Shown here piece after piece: positions 46,430 through 58,669 of a stretch of 64,000 nt of DNA. The notes under the pieces are model-generated. The model was not told where the DNA came from and made no database searches. It was given only the letters and a program-made list of their open reading frames with translations. The stretch comes from Molossus alvarezi (taxonomy: Eukaryota > Chordata > Mammalia > Chiroptera > Molossidae), in assembly GCA_037176705.1 (NCBI GenBank), contig CM073889.1, positions 106,161,890-106,225,889 of the forward strand, in the 5' to 3' direction. Each line of letters opens with the position of its first letter. The first letter of the stretch is position 1. The translations under genes and the position numbers were made by a program.

Positions 46430-47430
46430 ACCATTTCAGTTATCTGTCAACTTTGGACTGAAAATATTAAAAGGAAATAAAAAATTAATACGTTTTATAT
46501 TGTGTGCTGTTCTGATTAGCGTGGCGTAATCTTGAGGGCCCGGGACATGACTCATCCCTTTAGCCGCGGTCTCCCTCTGTAGGCGCCCCACCTTCCCTTA
46601 GTGGCATCTCCGCTATCAGGTTGACTGTTTTGGCGGCTCAGTGCCTGTGTTCAAGTCACCCCTGTTTCACTTCACAGTGGCCCCAAAGCATCAGAGTAGT
46701 GATTCTAGCAGTTTGGATATGCCACAGAGAACCAGTCAGGTACAATAAAATATTGTGAGAGGGAGAACACATTCACATATCATTTATGAGTCTATTCTAA
46801 TCGATTTATTTTATTGTAAATGATTGTTGTGAGTCTCTTATTGTGCCTAATCTATAAATTAAACTTTGTCACAGGTATGCAAGGGTAGGAAAGAACGTAG
46901 TATATATAGGGTTCAGTACTATCGAGGTTTCAGGTATCCACTGGGGAGCTTGGAACTTATTTCCCATGGATAAGGTGGGGCTACTATAGTGCTGAGGTTG
47001 AGAAATTATGGGGGGAAAAGTGACAACGAAGTGAACACAGGGTTGAGGGCCAAGTGTTAAAGAGGGCCCAAGAGATCAGCGTGAAGATTGTCATCATCAA
47101 AGGCCAGCCGCCGGTCCCTCATCAGGCAGGAGGGGGATCTCTGCCCGGCAAAGTCTGACAGTGGGAGATGGGAACCCAACACAGTGAGTGGCCCATTTCT
47201 GTTGGTCTTTCAATGGAGATTTATTTTTTTGCCATTATATAGCATTTCATGATACCTGTCATGGCAGGCATTCTTGTCTTATTCCTGAGTGGGAGTGTAT
47301 CTATCGTTCAACACCAAGTTTATGGTAGCTTGTAGGTTACTAATTAATAATAGTCTTCATCAAGGTAAGGATGTTTTTTCAACACTTAGAAAAAAGTGAT
47401 CTTTGTCATATAATGTAGCAGTATAGATTA
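46430..47430. other. Unique DNA
   Basis: No gene or named repeat. A few CpGs lie around 46530-46640 without forming an island. Confidence 0.4.
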
Positions 47431-47444
47431 AGATAATTGTTATT

Positions 47445-47675
47445 TTATTTATTTTTAAAAATATTTTTTCTTTACTGATTTTAGAGAGGGAGGAAGGGAT
47501 AGGGAGAGAGAGAGAGAAACATCCATGAGAGAGAACATCAATTGGCTGCCTCCTGCATGCCCCCCATTGGGGATCGGGCCCACAACCTGGGCATGTGCCC
47601 TGACTGGGAATCGAACTGATGATCTCTTGGTGCATGGGGTGGATGCTTAGCCAGTGAGCCACACTGGCCGGGCTG
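47445..47675 (-). mobile_element. Ves SINE 14 (older type)
   Basis: Antisense copy with 'ctttactgattttagagagg' and 'gagccacactggccgggc'. A 14-bp duplication 'agataattgttatt' is at 47431-47444 and 47676-47689. Confidence 0.95.
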
Positions 47676-47689
47676 AGATAATTGTTATT

Positions 47690-49930
47690 ATTTATCTTTA
47701 TTAAGGTGGTAAATTGCATTCTTATTGTCTTCATTTTGAATCACCCTCGTGATTCTGGTTCAAACCTTCTGGTTTACTTTGTTTTGTATATTAATATCTA
47801 ACTAGATTGAATTTAGTAATATGCTATTTAGGACTGTTTGCATCAAAAAGCATGAGTTAGATTGACACATAGTTTTTTCCCCTATACTCTGCCTGATTTT
47901 GACATTGGTGTTCTGTTCACCCTATAATATATTTTAATACTTTCAGTTATTTTTGCTGTGAAATATATTAAATAATATAAATTGTTGAAGAATTAATAAA
48001 GCACAACAGCAAGGGGATTAATCTTTTCCTAAATTTTTAATTTTTTTTATGTTTATTTGTGTGGTCAGTTTTGTTTTGTTTTAACCTTTCTTGACTCAGT
48101 GCAAGATTAAAGTGTTTGCACAGTCTTAGAAAAGTATTCATTTCATCTGCATTTTCAAGTACATTTATATAAACCTTATATCATTTTCTCTTAAGGTTTT
48201 AACATTTATTATACCTGCAGCGAAAGCCCGTCTTCTCATCTCTAATGTTATTTTCATTTTTTTCTGATTTTATTTGCTGTACTGCTCAAGTAGTAATCTG
48301 TGGCATTTATTGACCAAGTAAATTATTTTCTTTTCTCTTTTATATCTCTATCTCTATATACCCACATCTGGTTTTTACTCATCTTTTTTTTGGAGATATG
48401 GGGAGACTCACTCGTTTGTTATCAAGCGTTCCAGCTTTCCATGAAATGTAAAGTGCCCCTAAATTTTGATGTATACTGCTTTCAGCATTATCACTTTATA
48501 GTCTATATATAAATTATGTATTTCTTTTCAGTCTAAGACTAATTAGAAAATGTTTTTAACTTTCCAGTGGATAGATTTTAATTTGACCATTTTTTTGTTG
48601 TTGTTAATGTTAATTTCATTACACCATAGCTGTGGAGTACGGTTTGCAGATTTTTGCTATTAAAAAATTTTTTGAGACTACTTTCTGTGGTCTAATATAG
48701 CATCAGTGTTATAAATTTTCCATGGGTATTTGAAAAGGATATTTATTCTTTTGTTATAAAGACCTCCATATATTTATTAAATCAAGCATATGAATTGTGC
48801 TATTCAAATCCTCTTTTTCTTTCTTTCTTTTTTTTTTTTTGGTGTGATTCTTCTATCAATTTCAGAGAGAAAAGTATTAAAATGTCCCTGTTAATGATAT
48901 TACATTTGTCAACTGCTTTTGGATTTCAAACATTTTCTTAAATGTAGTTTGATAGTTGAGTGTCAGATGGACTGAGTTCATCTCTTCTTTGTGGAGTATA
49001 CTGTCTTTATCTCATTCATTGCTTCATGTCTTGACTAACTGTGATGTTACCACTCTGCTTTATATTATAGCATTTGCCTACTATATCTTTGTCCAGCCCT
49101 TTATATTTGATCTTTCTGAATCATGTTGTTCTAGGCATATCTCTTGGAAACAGATATACCTAGATTTGGCTTAACGGAAAACCTAATCTGAAATTCTCTG
49201 TCTTTGAATTGGTAAATTTATCTGTTGCCATTTACTAGGAAAATGAAAACATTTGGTCTCACTCTGACATTGTCCCTTGGTTTCCTATTTTTATGTAAAT
49301 TAGTTCCTACCCTTTCCTGGAGTAATTGAGTTTTTTTTACTGTTATTTTTTATTTACTGGTTTGAAAGTTATACATACTATTACTATTCATCTCGGGCTG
49401 ATATTTTTAATAACATATTTGAACATGCTCCCTTTTATCAATTTCTAACATGTCTCACTTCCTTTAAGGACGCGAGACGGTGCATTTTGCCTCCTCCCCT
49501 CTTTTTTTTCTATTTCCTCCTCTGTATTGATAGAAATTTCATTTCAACCTTGTATTTGATTCATTTTATGTTTTGTCCCTATTTTATAAGGAATTATTGC
49601 TTAATAATAGAATTAAGCTTAAAACAGCATCATGACTATTTAGGTCTAATCGAAAGCTTTGAGCTATCCTTAATTATTGTTTCTTGAATCTCATGTCTTT
49701 CTCCTTGTTGGGTTTATTTTCCATTTTTCTGGTACAAATTCTTGAATAAGTTTTTTTTACAAGGCAGAATTGGCTTTATTGAGTAATTGGGCTTAGGAAT
49801 TGAGATCCCAAATCTTTTTCCTTCTAAACTTTGATAATATTTCTCCACTATAGTTTAAGATTCTAATTTTGGTTACTTTTCAAGTGAAAGAGTGGAAGAA
49901 GTACAGTCACTTACTCAGTTGTCTACTTGC
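47690..49930 (-). mobile_element. Ancient L1/HAL1-type relic, antisense
   Basis: AT-rich antisense LINE wording: 'gtggtctaatatagcatcag', 'tttatctcattcattgcttc', 'cttggaaacagatatacc' and, near the end, 'aatatttctccactatagtt'. The frames are lost. Several short + frames here are shadows. Confidence 0.6.
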
Positions 49931-50120
49931 TTACATTTTAGGCACGATGTTGTACTCTAGGAATTCAGAGAAGGTAACACTGATCTATAAATGAATGTTT
50001 GTGGCAGAAAGAGGAACCCAGTAACTGAATTTTTTAGGGTAATCTCCTTTGGAGAGGAAACTTTCAAATGGATAGTGAAACAAAAGCAGAAATGTACTAG
50101 AGATTATAAAATCTTTTTTT

Positions 50121-50360
50121 TTTTTTTTTTTTTTTTTTTATCCTCACCCGAGGATATTTTTCCATTTTTTGTACAGATAGAGTGAGAGGGAAAGAGAGAC
50201 AGAAACATCGACGTGAAGGGACACATCGAGTGGCTGCCACCCGCACAACCAGGGCCGGGGACAAACTGCAACCGAAGTACATGCCCTTAGCGGGAACTGA
50301 ACCCGGGTCTCTCCGGACCGCAGGCCGACGCTCTAACCGCTGAGCCAAACCGGCCAGGGC
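50121..50360 (-). mobile_element. Ves SINE 15, inserted at the tail of SINE 16
   Basis: Young-type copy: 'tatcctcacccgaggatatt', 'gagccaaaccggccagggc'. A 14-bp duplication 'taaaatcttttttt' at 50107-50120 and 50361-50374 shows that it landed in the T-rich (antisense A-tail) end of SINE 16. Confidence 0.96.
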
Positions 50361-50374
50361 TAAAATCTTTTTTT

Positions 50375-50564
50375 TAAAGAATAGTTTATTGATTTCTAGA
50401 GAGAGAGAGAGAGAGAGACACCAATGTGAAGCACATCTATCGGCTGCCTTTTGCAGGCCCCTGGAGCCCCCAACCTGGGCCTGTGCCCTTGACCTGGAAT
50501 CAAACCAGTGGCTTCCTGGTGCACCAGGACGATGCCCAAGTAACTAAGCCACATCAGCCAGAGT
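50375..50564 (-). mobile_element. Ves SINE 16, older, split at its tail
   Basis: Diverged antisense copy: 'tattgatttctagagagaga', 'gcccttgacctggaatcaaa', head complement 'aagccacatcagccagag'. Its own imperfect duplication is 'gagattataaaatct' at 50100-50114 and 'gagattttacaatct' from 50565. SINE 15 lies between its tail and the left duplication. Confidence 0.88.
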
Positions 50565-50744
50565 GAGATTTTACAATCTTATCTACACCATATTCTGGTT
50601 CTTATTCTAAAATGTTAGATAGAATTAGATTAGATAAATCTAGAGTAGATTAGAATTGCATAGATTTAGGAATAAATATATCTTCCCCCAAATATCAGTC
50701 AATCTTACTCTTTTTCTAATATTTAAAATATTTACTTTCCCTTA

Positions 50745-50957
50745 GCTGATTGACTAGGACTCAAGTCGGCCATCTGTTTTTGTAAATAAAGTTTTATTGA
50801 AACAGCTATGCTCATTCATTTACATGTTATCACGGCTTCTTTCACGCTACTGCAGTGAGTTGAGTAGTTACAACAGAGACTGCATGCTCACAGAGTCTAA
50901 AATATTTATTATCTGGCTCTTTGCAGAACACGTTTGCTGACTGCGGCTCCACAGCGC
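50745..50957 (-). mobile_element. hAT-type MER element, copy A
   Basis: Wording 'ctgtttttgtaaataaagtt', 'gagttgagtagttacaacag', 'ctaaaatatttattatctgg' and 'acgtttgctgactgcggctc' matches, in opposite orientation, the element at 63475-63735. Non-autonomous, no protein; exact family name not assigned. Confidence 0.7.
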
Positions 50958-52635
50958 TCACGGGCATCGCCGACCAGGGCTCGAGTCAGTGTTGCTGCGG
51001 CCGGAGAAGGTAGGTAAGGACAGCAGATCTTGACTTCCTTAAGGCGGCCGATGACTATCTTGATACAAATATGGAAACTCAGCCTGCTTATATTTCACGT
51101 TGAAAGAAAGTGAAGCTTCTCTCTCAATCACGCATAATTGTTAAGAATAACTTGTCCTTTAAACTATTTCTTTCTTTCATTTTTGTTTCTTTCCTGTGTT
51201 CTGGGAGTTGTGCAATTCAGCATTATGATTTTCATTTCTTTGACTGCGTGACGTGAGGGAAGCTGGTATGTTTGCTAATGGGCTGTTGTGTGGGCTGTTG
51301 ATTGCTTTTGGCCTAGGTGCTGTGCAGAGCGCCAAGGTTTGGCTTTGTGAGCGCTGCCTGGCAACACGAAACATTTTTTTTTTTTAAATTTCACAAATGT
51401 CACACACACCCGCACACACACATATTTTAAATCACAAAATTCTCCCCCTTGGCACAAAGTTTTCCCCAGGTTTTTGTTCCTCATAATAAATCTTTAACCA
51501 TCTTTGTTCGGCCCTACAGGAGCACTTTAGTGGTCTGACTTCTTTTGCTTTGATAAACCTTGTACTTAAAAGTCCTTGTTTTCCAGGGTGTTCTTATTGG
51601 ATTCCCTTTCTCAAGAATGTAATGTGATCTTTTATTTCAAAAAGAAGGCAGCTTTATTTCAACCCAAGTTCCCTAAAAAAAAAAAAAAAAGATTCCTAAT
51701 TTAATTTCCAGCGAAAACTGTTTTTCAAGATGGGATCCATAGAAACTGACCTGTCAGCTTCACTGTCCTGAACCCAGATTGAGACACAGGGATTTGAAAT
51801 CAGAGAAAAACTGGGCACAATTAAATTCTTTTTCATGCATGAACTGAAGCATCAAAGAAACTATAACAAGAATATGTAATAAAGCATTTCTTGGTATATT
51901 TTGGTTCTTTTCCTTCATGGGGAGCTAAGGCAGGTTACAAATAAGTCATTGACTTTAGAAAAAGGGGACAGCTATTTACTGTCACTGGGTCACAGATGAC
52001 ATTAAACCATGGTGAAGTAAGCTTTTGCTTAAAGTCATTCAAGATGTCAGTGGGAGCCAGGCAGGCATTCATTTTGTGATTGGTGTATCTGTTCTGAGCA
52101 TTCTGCCAATTTTAGGATATGCCTCTGGTTTAAGAACATTTTTCCAGTTTGACTCCCCAGATTTTTCTCTGCGCTTTGAGCTCTCTGCTTTGTAGTTCCC
52201 AGGCACTGTACTTCCTGAGATGTTTCTGATCGTGACCCCCATCCACTCTCATTCCTGCAGCTTGACCGCAGCGTCCTTGCCCTTCTGAGCTGCATCCTTG
52301 ACTAGACAGGCTCCATGGCCCCAAGAACTAGCTGTACCCTTCTTGGTTTAGACCTTTTGGGGTGACAATAATTAGGCAGCCCTCTGTAGGGCATAGAAGA
52401 GTAACCAGGCCAAATGGGACAACCTCACGCACACTGTTTAAAAACACATTGTGTCTACGGAGAGCAGACAGTGTAGTTGAAACACTCTAAAGGGAAAATT
52501 AATTAATGTCTTAATTTTGTCAGTTACAGCTCTGGACCCAACTACTAAGGGAGGGAAGAAACGAAGTGTTCCATACAATCATTGAAATAGTTGCTCAGGA
52601 TCTCCCATGGAAATGTTAGAGTTAAAATTGTGTGC
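50958..52635. other. Unique DNA with a few CpGs
   Basis: No gene recognised. Some CpGs at 50940-51060. A 16-bp A-run at about 51675-51690. Frames at 52047-52324 on minus overlap each other and have no motif. Confidence 0.4.
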
Positions 52636-52639
52636 CCCA

Positions 52640-53045
52640 GAGGCTGAGTTTAAACCATGATTTTGCCAAGGATGAGCTCTCTGACCTTTAGCAAAATTAC
52701 ACAGCCACTCTGTGCTTATCGACCTCTGTGCTGTCCTATTCAACAACCACAAGCCACATTTGCTTATTTAAACTGAAATGTAAAGGAACTGAAATGAAGT
52801 GAGGGTACAATCCACTGAAATGAAGTGAGGGTACAATCCATTGCCTCAGTGGCACCAGCCACTTTTAAGGACTCAGCTTGTGGCTACTGTGTTGGAGAAT
52901 ACTGACTAGACGCTTTCCTTCAGAAAGTTCTATTGGACGGTACTGGTCTACATCACGGTTCTAATGAGGGCTAAATGAGTTCATGCTTCTGAAGTGCTTA
53001 GAACAATGCCTGGCATGTAAAGAGATTACAGTATATTTATCATCA
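52640..53045 (+). mobile_element. MIR split by a hAT element
   Basis: The first piece, 52640-52722, carries 'aggatgagctctctgacctt' and 'acacagccactctgtgctta'. The second, 52953-53045, has 'taatgagggctaaatgagtt' then 'agtgcttagaacaatgcctg'. Order and orientation fit one sense MIR. The MER3-like insert lies between. Confidence 0.72.
52724..52952 (-). mobile_element. MER3-like hAT-Charlie element
   Basis: 'ctgtgctgtcctattcaaca' at one side and 'agttctattggacggtactg' at the other are imperfect inverted ends of a hAT non-autonomous element; the middle has 'cttgtggctactgtgttgga'. Name from memory. It contains a perfect 26-bp tandem duplication at 52788-52839. Confidence 0.65.
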
Positions 53046-53220
53046 TTATCATCATCGTTTCTATACCTCTCTACTTTTCCAAGTCCTCTTCCACATGGTG
53101 GCTGGATCCACTGAAGGGTAAGATTCCTTCATTTCCTGGTTAATAATTTTTGTACAAATGCTTTATTTCCTGAACCATCTTGTAAGATTCCATGTGACAA
53201 GATTTACTCTTTTGTATTTA

Positions 53221-53465
53221 TTTTTTTCTTTTTATTGAATTTATTGAGGTGACATTGGTTAATAAAATTATATAGGTTTCAGGTGTACAACTCTGTAATA
53301 GCTCATCTGTATATTGTATTGTGTGTTCACCACCCAAGTCAAGTTTCCTTCCATCACCATTTATATCGCCTTTACCCTCGTCTACTTCCCTGCTCCTCTC
53401 TTTCCCTCTGGTAATCACCATGCTGTTTTCTGTGTCTATGAGTTTTTGTTGTTGTTTTTTAAGAC
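53221..53465 (-). mobile_element. L1 3' end (L1MA-like), antisense
   Basis: Antisense L1 3' UTR: 'tttattgaatttattgaggt', 'gacattggttaataaaatta', 'caggtgtacaactctgtaat', 'gtgttcaccacccaagtcaa' and 'ccctctggtaatcaccatgc'. Short, 5'-truncated copy. The frames on both strands are shadows. Confidence 0.85.
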
Positions 53466-53489
53466 TTATTTTAAAAGAGAGACATCATT

Positions 53490-53758
53490 GTAGAATGGCG
53501 ATGAGTAAATGCTGTGGAGCCAGACGGGGTCTTTTGAAGCCCAGTTCTGCCACTTAGTAGCTGTGTGACCTTAGGCAAATTATTCACATTCTCTGTGTCT
53601 CAGGTTCTACAAATGTGAAGTCAGGATAAAATATAATACAATCCCTCAAAGGTTGTTGGGAGAATTAAATGAATTAATATAAATAACTCAGAATGTGACG
53701 TGGCATTGTAAGTTCTCAAAAAGTTACCTCTCATTAATATTATTATTTCTGCTCTGAC
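53490..53758 (+). mobile_element. MIR SINE, nearly complete
   Basis: Sense MIR in good order: 'tgctgtggagccagacgggg', 'gcccagttctgccacttagt', 'agctgtgtgaccttaggcaa', 'gttgttgggagaattaaatg' and the decayed 3' end. The best-preserved MIR in the window. Confidence 0.9.
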
Positions 53759-54966
53759 CTCAACTCCCCTTCAAAATGGCACTGGCATCCAATGAGGAAG
53801 GGTTTGGCTCACTCAGCCCCCTTGATGAGGAGAGGTGTCAGAGACCTCGAGATCTGGTTTTTGGGGGATGTCCCTTTGTCTCTCTGCTGGCTTCTGGGAA
53901 TGAGACTGGTGGTTGACTTGATCTGTGGCTCAGTGGGTCTGAGTTCGACCAGGGATCTGTAGCCCTTACTGGCTGACATGGTCTCTCCTTGGCTCTCATT
54001 GGTGCCACAGACCCTTTGCATCACTGCCATACCTTCCTTTTGGTTTCCAGGTGGGTGGTTACTCCCAGTCTTCAGATCTCTGGGCATGCCACCCTTTTCC
54101 ACTAAGCTTTCCACCCACTTTAGAAGAGTTTTGGGAATTTCTGGGTTCCATGCTGGATCCACAGGTTGGTTTCCAGATGGCTACAATATACGTAGATCTA
54201 AAACAGGAAGGAGGGCAGAAACCCCCGTCCTCAGCACTCGCTTCAATTTACCTAACACACCATCCCCTTCCCCCATTGATTTCAGATGGAAGTTATCCTC
54301 ACCCCACCCTGTCAATCGATCTCAGCCCATGTGGATTCTCTTAAAGGATGAGGTCATCTAGGGCAAGTCTTAGGAAAAATGAGATTTCTCATCCAGACAT
54401 TCCTTAAAACTGACAGTCATTCCAAAGTGCCTTGAGGAGCCTTTGGATCATCATCTCCACTCTGGGCCTGGAGATTTCTTGAAAATTACTCCACTACCCA
54501 TCACTTAGTCATGACTTGAGGTTGGAGCTTGGCTTTGGGCATGTCTATCCAGACATGGCAAATGACCTTATATCCATGGATTCCATACTTAACTGGCACC
54601 TAGGATTTTGCTTTAGTGTGGTGGAAATATCAGTGAAGAAGGGCAGGAGATCAATGCATCAAATACTGTGAAAGTAGAGTTAGTAGGTTTGGCCACTGAT
54701 TAGATGTTGGAAGCAGAGAAAATCTGACTTTAAAGCATTGAACTTGGGATTGGGAAAATGAGACCTTTATATGCTGTCTTCCCAGTTGGTCTGCTCCTAA
54801 AGCATACAATCCACATACGAGCTATGTGATATTCCCTTGCTGATGATGTACTGATGGAGTGTTTTGTTTTTGTAGGTTCTGAGAAGGCAGGTCCGAGGAC
54901 AATCATTCTGTAAAAGTGATGTTGACATTTACAAGACTGTCTATGATCTATAAATATAACTGGGTT
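53759..54966. other. Unique DNA
   Basis: No named repeat. The frames at 53809-54162 (minus) and 53978-54361 (plus) overlap in opposite directions and have no motif or clear start context, so I read none as a gene. Confidence 0.4.
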
Positions 54967-54982
54967 GAAAAATATAATATTC

Positions 54983-55240
54983 TGCCCTGGCCGGTTTGGC
55001 TCAGCGGTTAGAGCATCGGCCTGCGGTACAGAGAGACCCGGGTTCGGTTCCCGCTAAGGGCATGTACCTCGGTTGCAGTTTGTCCCCGGCCCTGGTTGGT
55101 CGTGCGGGTGGCAGCCACTCGATGTGTCCCTTCACGTCGATGTTTCTCTCTCTCTCTCTTCCTCTCTCTCCCTCCTGCTCTATCTGAACAAAAAATGGAA
55201 AAATGTCCTCGGGTGAGGATTAAAAAAAAAAAAAAAAAAA
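54983..55240 (+). mobile_element. Ves SINE 17
   Basis: Near-consensus young-type copy: 'gccctggccggtttggctca', 'gagacccgggttcggttccc', 'tttgtccccggccctggttg', tail 'gggtgaggattaaaaaaa'. A perfect 16-bp duplication 'gaaaaatataatattc' is at 54967-54982 and 55241-55256. Among the least diverged copies here. Confidence 0.97.
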
Positions 55241-55256
55241 GAAAAATATAATATTC

Positions 55257-58200
55257 AGATAATAAATTGTACGTCTTATCTATAATATCAAAAGTTGAGT
55301 TTTTCAAATAAAGCCACAAATAATTGGGGTGAAAAAATAAAAGTGATTTTCCCTAGGAATAGTATGTACTCATTTTCCCCTCATGGCTTGATGATGTGAG
55401 TAAGGTACTACATTATCAATTTAGAGTCCAGAGTTTATATCAGAAAGGGGAAGTTACATTTCCCTTTCTTAAATGAGAATCTGCATGGTATTTAAGATCT
55501 TACGCACTGCCATGAGAGAGTACTATGTCGTCCCCAGGTGCACATAAATATTATTTGATGTTGATCACTTGATTAATAATTTTCAGAGTGTTGTTTATAA
55601 TTACTCTGGTAATAGTAATTATAGATCCAAAAGCAAAAAAGCCTAACTGTTAAGAGGTTAAGTCTCACAGAAAAGTGATCATTTTTACTGGTTTTGCAGA
55701 AAATGTTGAAATGACTAAAGGAACATATGGGGAAGTACCAGCAGACCGATTCATGTGCTGCAGCTATTTAACCGAATTACAAATGCAAAATGCATTCTTT
55801 CCCCAGTTTCATTCCATTTAAACCCAAATGGCTATGTGAAGTGGTGTCATACACCTGGTGAAAAGCTTTGCTTTTAAAAAATCTTATCGCTTCACCAAAA
55901 TGCCTGGTGCTGAACCAACAACAACATTCTTTCTTTATTTTTTAAACAACTTTAACTGTTTTTCAGAATATTCACTTCTCTTTTTATAAAAAAACAAAAC
56001 CACAAAGCATCAAAAGAAATTTAATTTAACCCTTTTCCCCCGTTATGTCTCTGTTGACATCAATGGTGATGCTAGTCATTGTTAGGAAAATAAATGAGGA
56101 GGAAAATTTTCCCCTTTCCATCCTGGGGGAAAAAAGGAGTAAAAGATATTTTTTGTTGTTGCTGTTAAAAGTGGAAGATTATGTTGTAAAACAGTAAGAA
56201 GCACTTTTCAAAACAGCTAAGAGAATGTAACCAAGAACGGAAGATCAAAACTCACAAATTAAAAACATTGAATTCTACTTGAGAGTGCAACAGGAACAAA
56301 AACAGAAATAACATTTAGCTGAGGCAGAAAAAAACTGTGCTGTCTTATAAAAACACATTAAAATAATGTTTGATGTATTTGGGAACATAGGCTATATATA
56401 ATTACAACGAATTACATAAATTGGGCATTGAGATCTGTTGGTCCTTGAGCCACATCTGGTACCCAGTTGTGTTTTATTTGGTTAACCCAATATTCAAAGA
56501 AAAAATTTATTACCTACCAACATTTTAAAATTTGGAGCATTCACATAAAATTCTAGCTTTTTTAGTTCTTTTGAAAAAAAGAACCTGGCAGTATTGGGCC
56601 TTTGGTGGGAACTGAGACCAGCTGCCTTCTTTAGGTGGAGTGTGTGTTCCACAGTTTACCCAGTCCTCACCACTCCCTATTGCCTTAAGCGAGGCTCGTT
56701 TCTCTCATTTTTGTTAGTTGGCTAGACTTGTTGGTCTTCTGAGCTTGTAACTCTGCTGGGAGTAGTATATCAATTCACCTGCCATGATGTGATTTTGCAT
56801 TCCTGTAAAATGTAGGGCCAGGAGTGTAAGATTAATATAGCACGGGAGTTGGCTTGCAGCCAGATGCTGGGAGTTTTGGGTGGCTTGGGGTGTAATCCTC
56901 CAAGCCCTGCTTTGCTTTGGTGCACTTAGTGGCTGTTGTCTGTTCTTACTTAAATATCAAGTAAATTGACTGGCCTTCTATGGTTGGCCAGGACTTTCAG
57001 GACAAATGCAGCAATTCCAGAAATATCCTGGTTAGTTGGTGCCCAATGGTTGGCCTGATCTGGGGAGTGGGTCTGGAAAATAAATGAGCCACAGAGCTCA
57101 TGTACACTGGGAAACCCTGAGAGGAAATGCACAGGGGTAGGAGAACTTATCTCCCCAAAGGAGATCCACCTCCTCCACAGCCTTTGAGCCGCACTCCTGT
57201 GACAGTGGATCTAGGAGTGAGCAGTTCTGGTCTGAGGCGTTCTCCTGGGCTACATCACCTTCGGGCATCTGAGACAGCTCTTAAAGCCAAACTCAAGTGA
57301 CTGATTCACTAAGATTTATATAGATACAGAGCTATGTCAACCTAGTCCTGGTTTTCTGTAAGTAGATCTTTCTAATTGTGACTTACCTGCAGTGGTTCAT
57401 ATTTTAAATTATTCTTGATAGAATTAATCCAATAATATTATTTGATGGCTGTATGCACAATTTGCTTCTGGACTCCATGCAGCCCCCAGGTGACCTTTTA
57501 AGCAAAAGCACTTAATTACTTCCTATAACCTAAGGGAATGTGAAATCACAAATACAGCTAGATTGCTAAAGCACATGTTTGGTCATAATTCGTCTCTTCT
57601 ACTCATTTCCATCTTGCAGTGGAATAGTTTAAAATAGGGTGACCTGGAGAGCAAAGGGATGCTTTAACCACACCACTTAGTCAACTTTTAAATAAGATTT
57701 ATTAATTTATTCTTAACAGAAAATTTGAAAAAGGATGTAATGGAGTTCAATTTTATAACGTGGTTCTGTTTTTTATTTGAAGAATTATAGATTTCCACAA
57801 TGGAAGATACTCCCATAGTAAATAAACATCACTGTGGAATTGCCCAATATTTATATTATCTGTATCCCTAGCTAATAATATTCAGAACTAAGAAATGGCT
57901 AATAAGTATTATGAATTCACTGGTATATAACCATTGAGTTTATTTCTGTATTTTAACATTTTGAGTATCATTCTTTCAAGTACAATTTGTTTGTTACGGG
58001 AGTAGGCATAAAAAGTTCAGGTTTATTTTTTTAAAGTGATTTTTGAATGAAGGGAATTCCAAAGGTTGATTTTTTTTTTTTAAACCTAAGTCAGAAATAC
58101 TGCCTTTTCATGACCTTTCCTTCATGCATAACTCAGAAAATTTGATTCAAACTTTCCAAAATAAATTTTTCTTTGGCTTGAGACTAAAGCACAATCATTT

Positions 58201-58665
58201 TCTGTTCAAAAAGAGCTGTTGGTGGACTTTTTTTTTTTTTTTTGACAACATGAGAAAGGAGAGAAATTAGGGCCCCAAATAAAGTACTAGTTGTTGGCCT
58301 AATTAGGGACTGTGGCGCCACAGGGACTGAGAAGGATGCACCATCCGTGTTATTTAAGCTGCTAAGGTTTTGATGTTCTCTTCTGGGAAAAACAGACATG
58401 TGTGTTCTGAACTGAACAGTTCCTACCATACATCTATGATGTGTCTGTGGGGAGGGAAGTGACACGGGCGAGTACACGCGAATATGTGTTGAAATCATGA
58501 GATGGGTATCCGGAAGGAAAGATGGGAAGGAAGTGGAGTCTGTGGAAGGTGGGGAGGTAGGTGCAGAAGGGTGAGGACGTGGAGATTGTGGTCACTTTGT
58601 TGACACTTCCCTACATATCACAGTTCCAAAAGCAAGGCAGAATCTGAGATTTCATGGATGGATGA
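55257..58665. other. Long unique, repeat-poor stretch
   Basis: About 3.4 kb with no interspersed repeat recognised. AT-rich and complex around 55560-56400. An inverted pair of homeodomain-like words is at 55597-55622. T-runs occur at 58070-58081 and 58229-58243. No splice-flanked exon was seen. Candidate conserved non-coding DNA, by inference only. Confidence 0.4.
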
Positions 58666-58669
58666 GGAT

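Noticed and set aside
46153..46461. 102-codon plus frame
   Set aside because: Most of it lies within a MER20-like hAT element.
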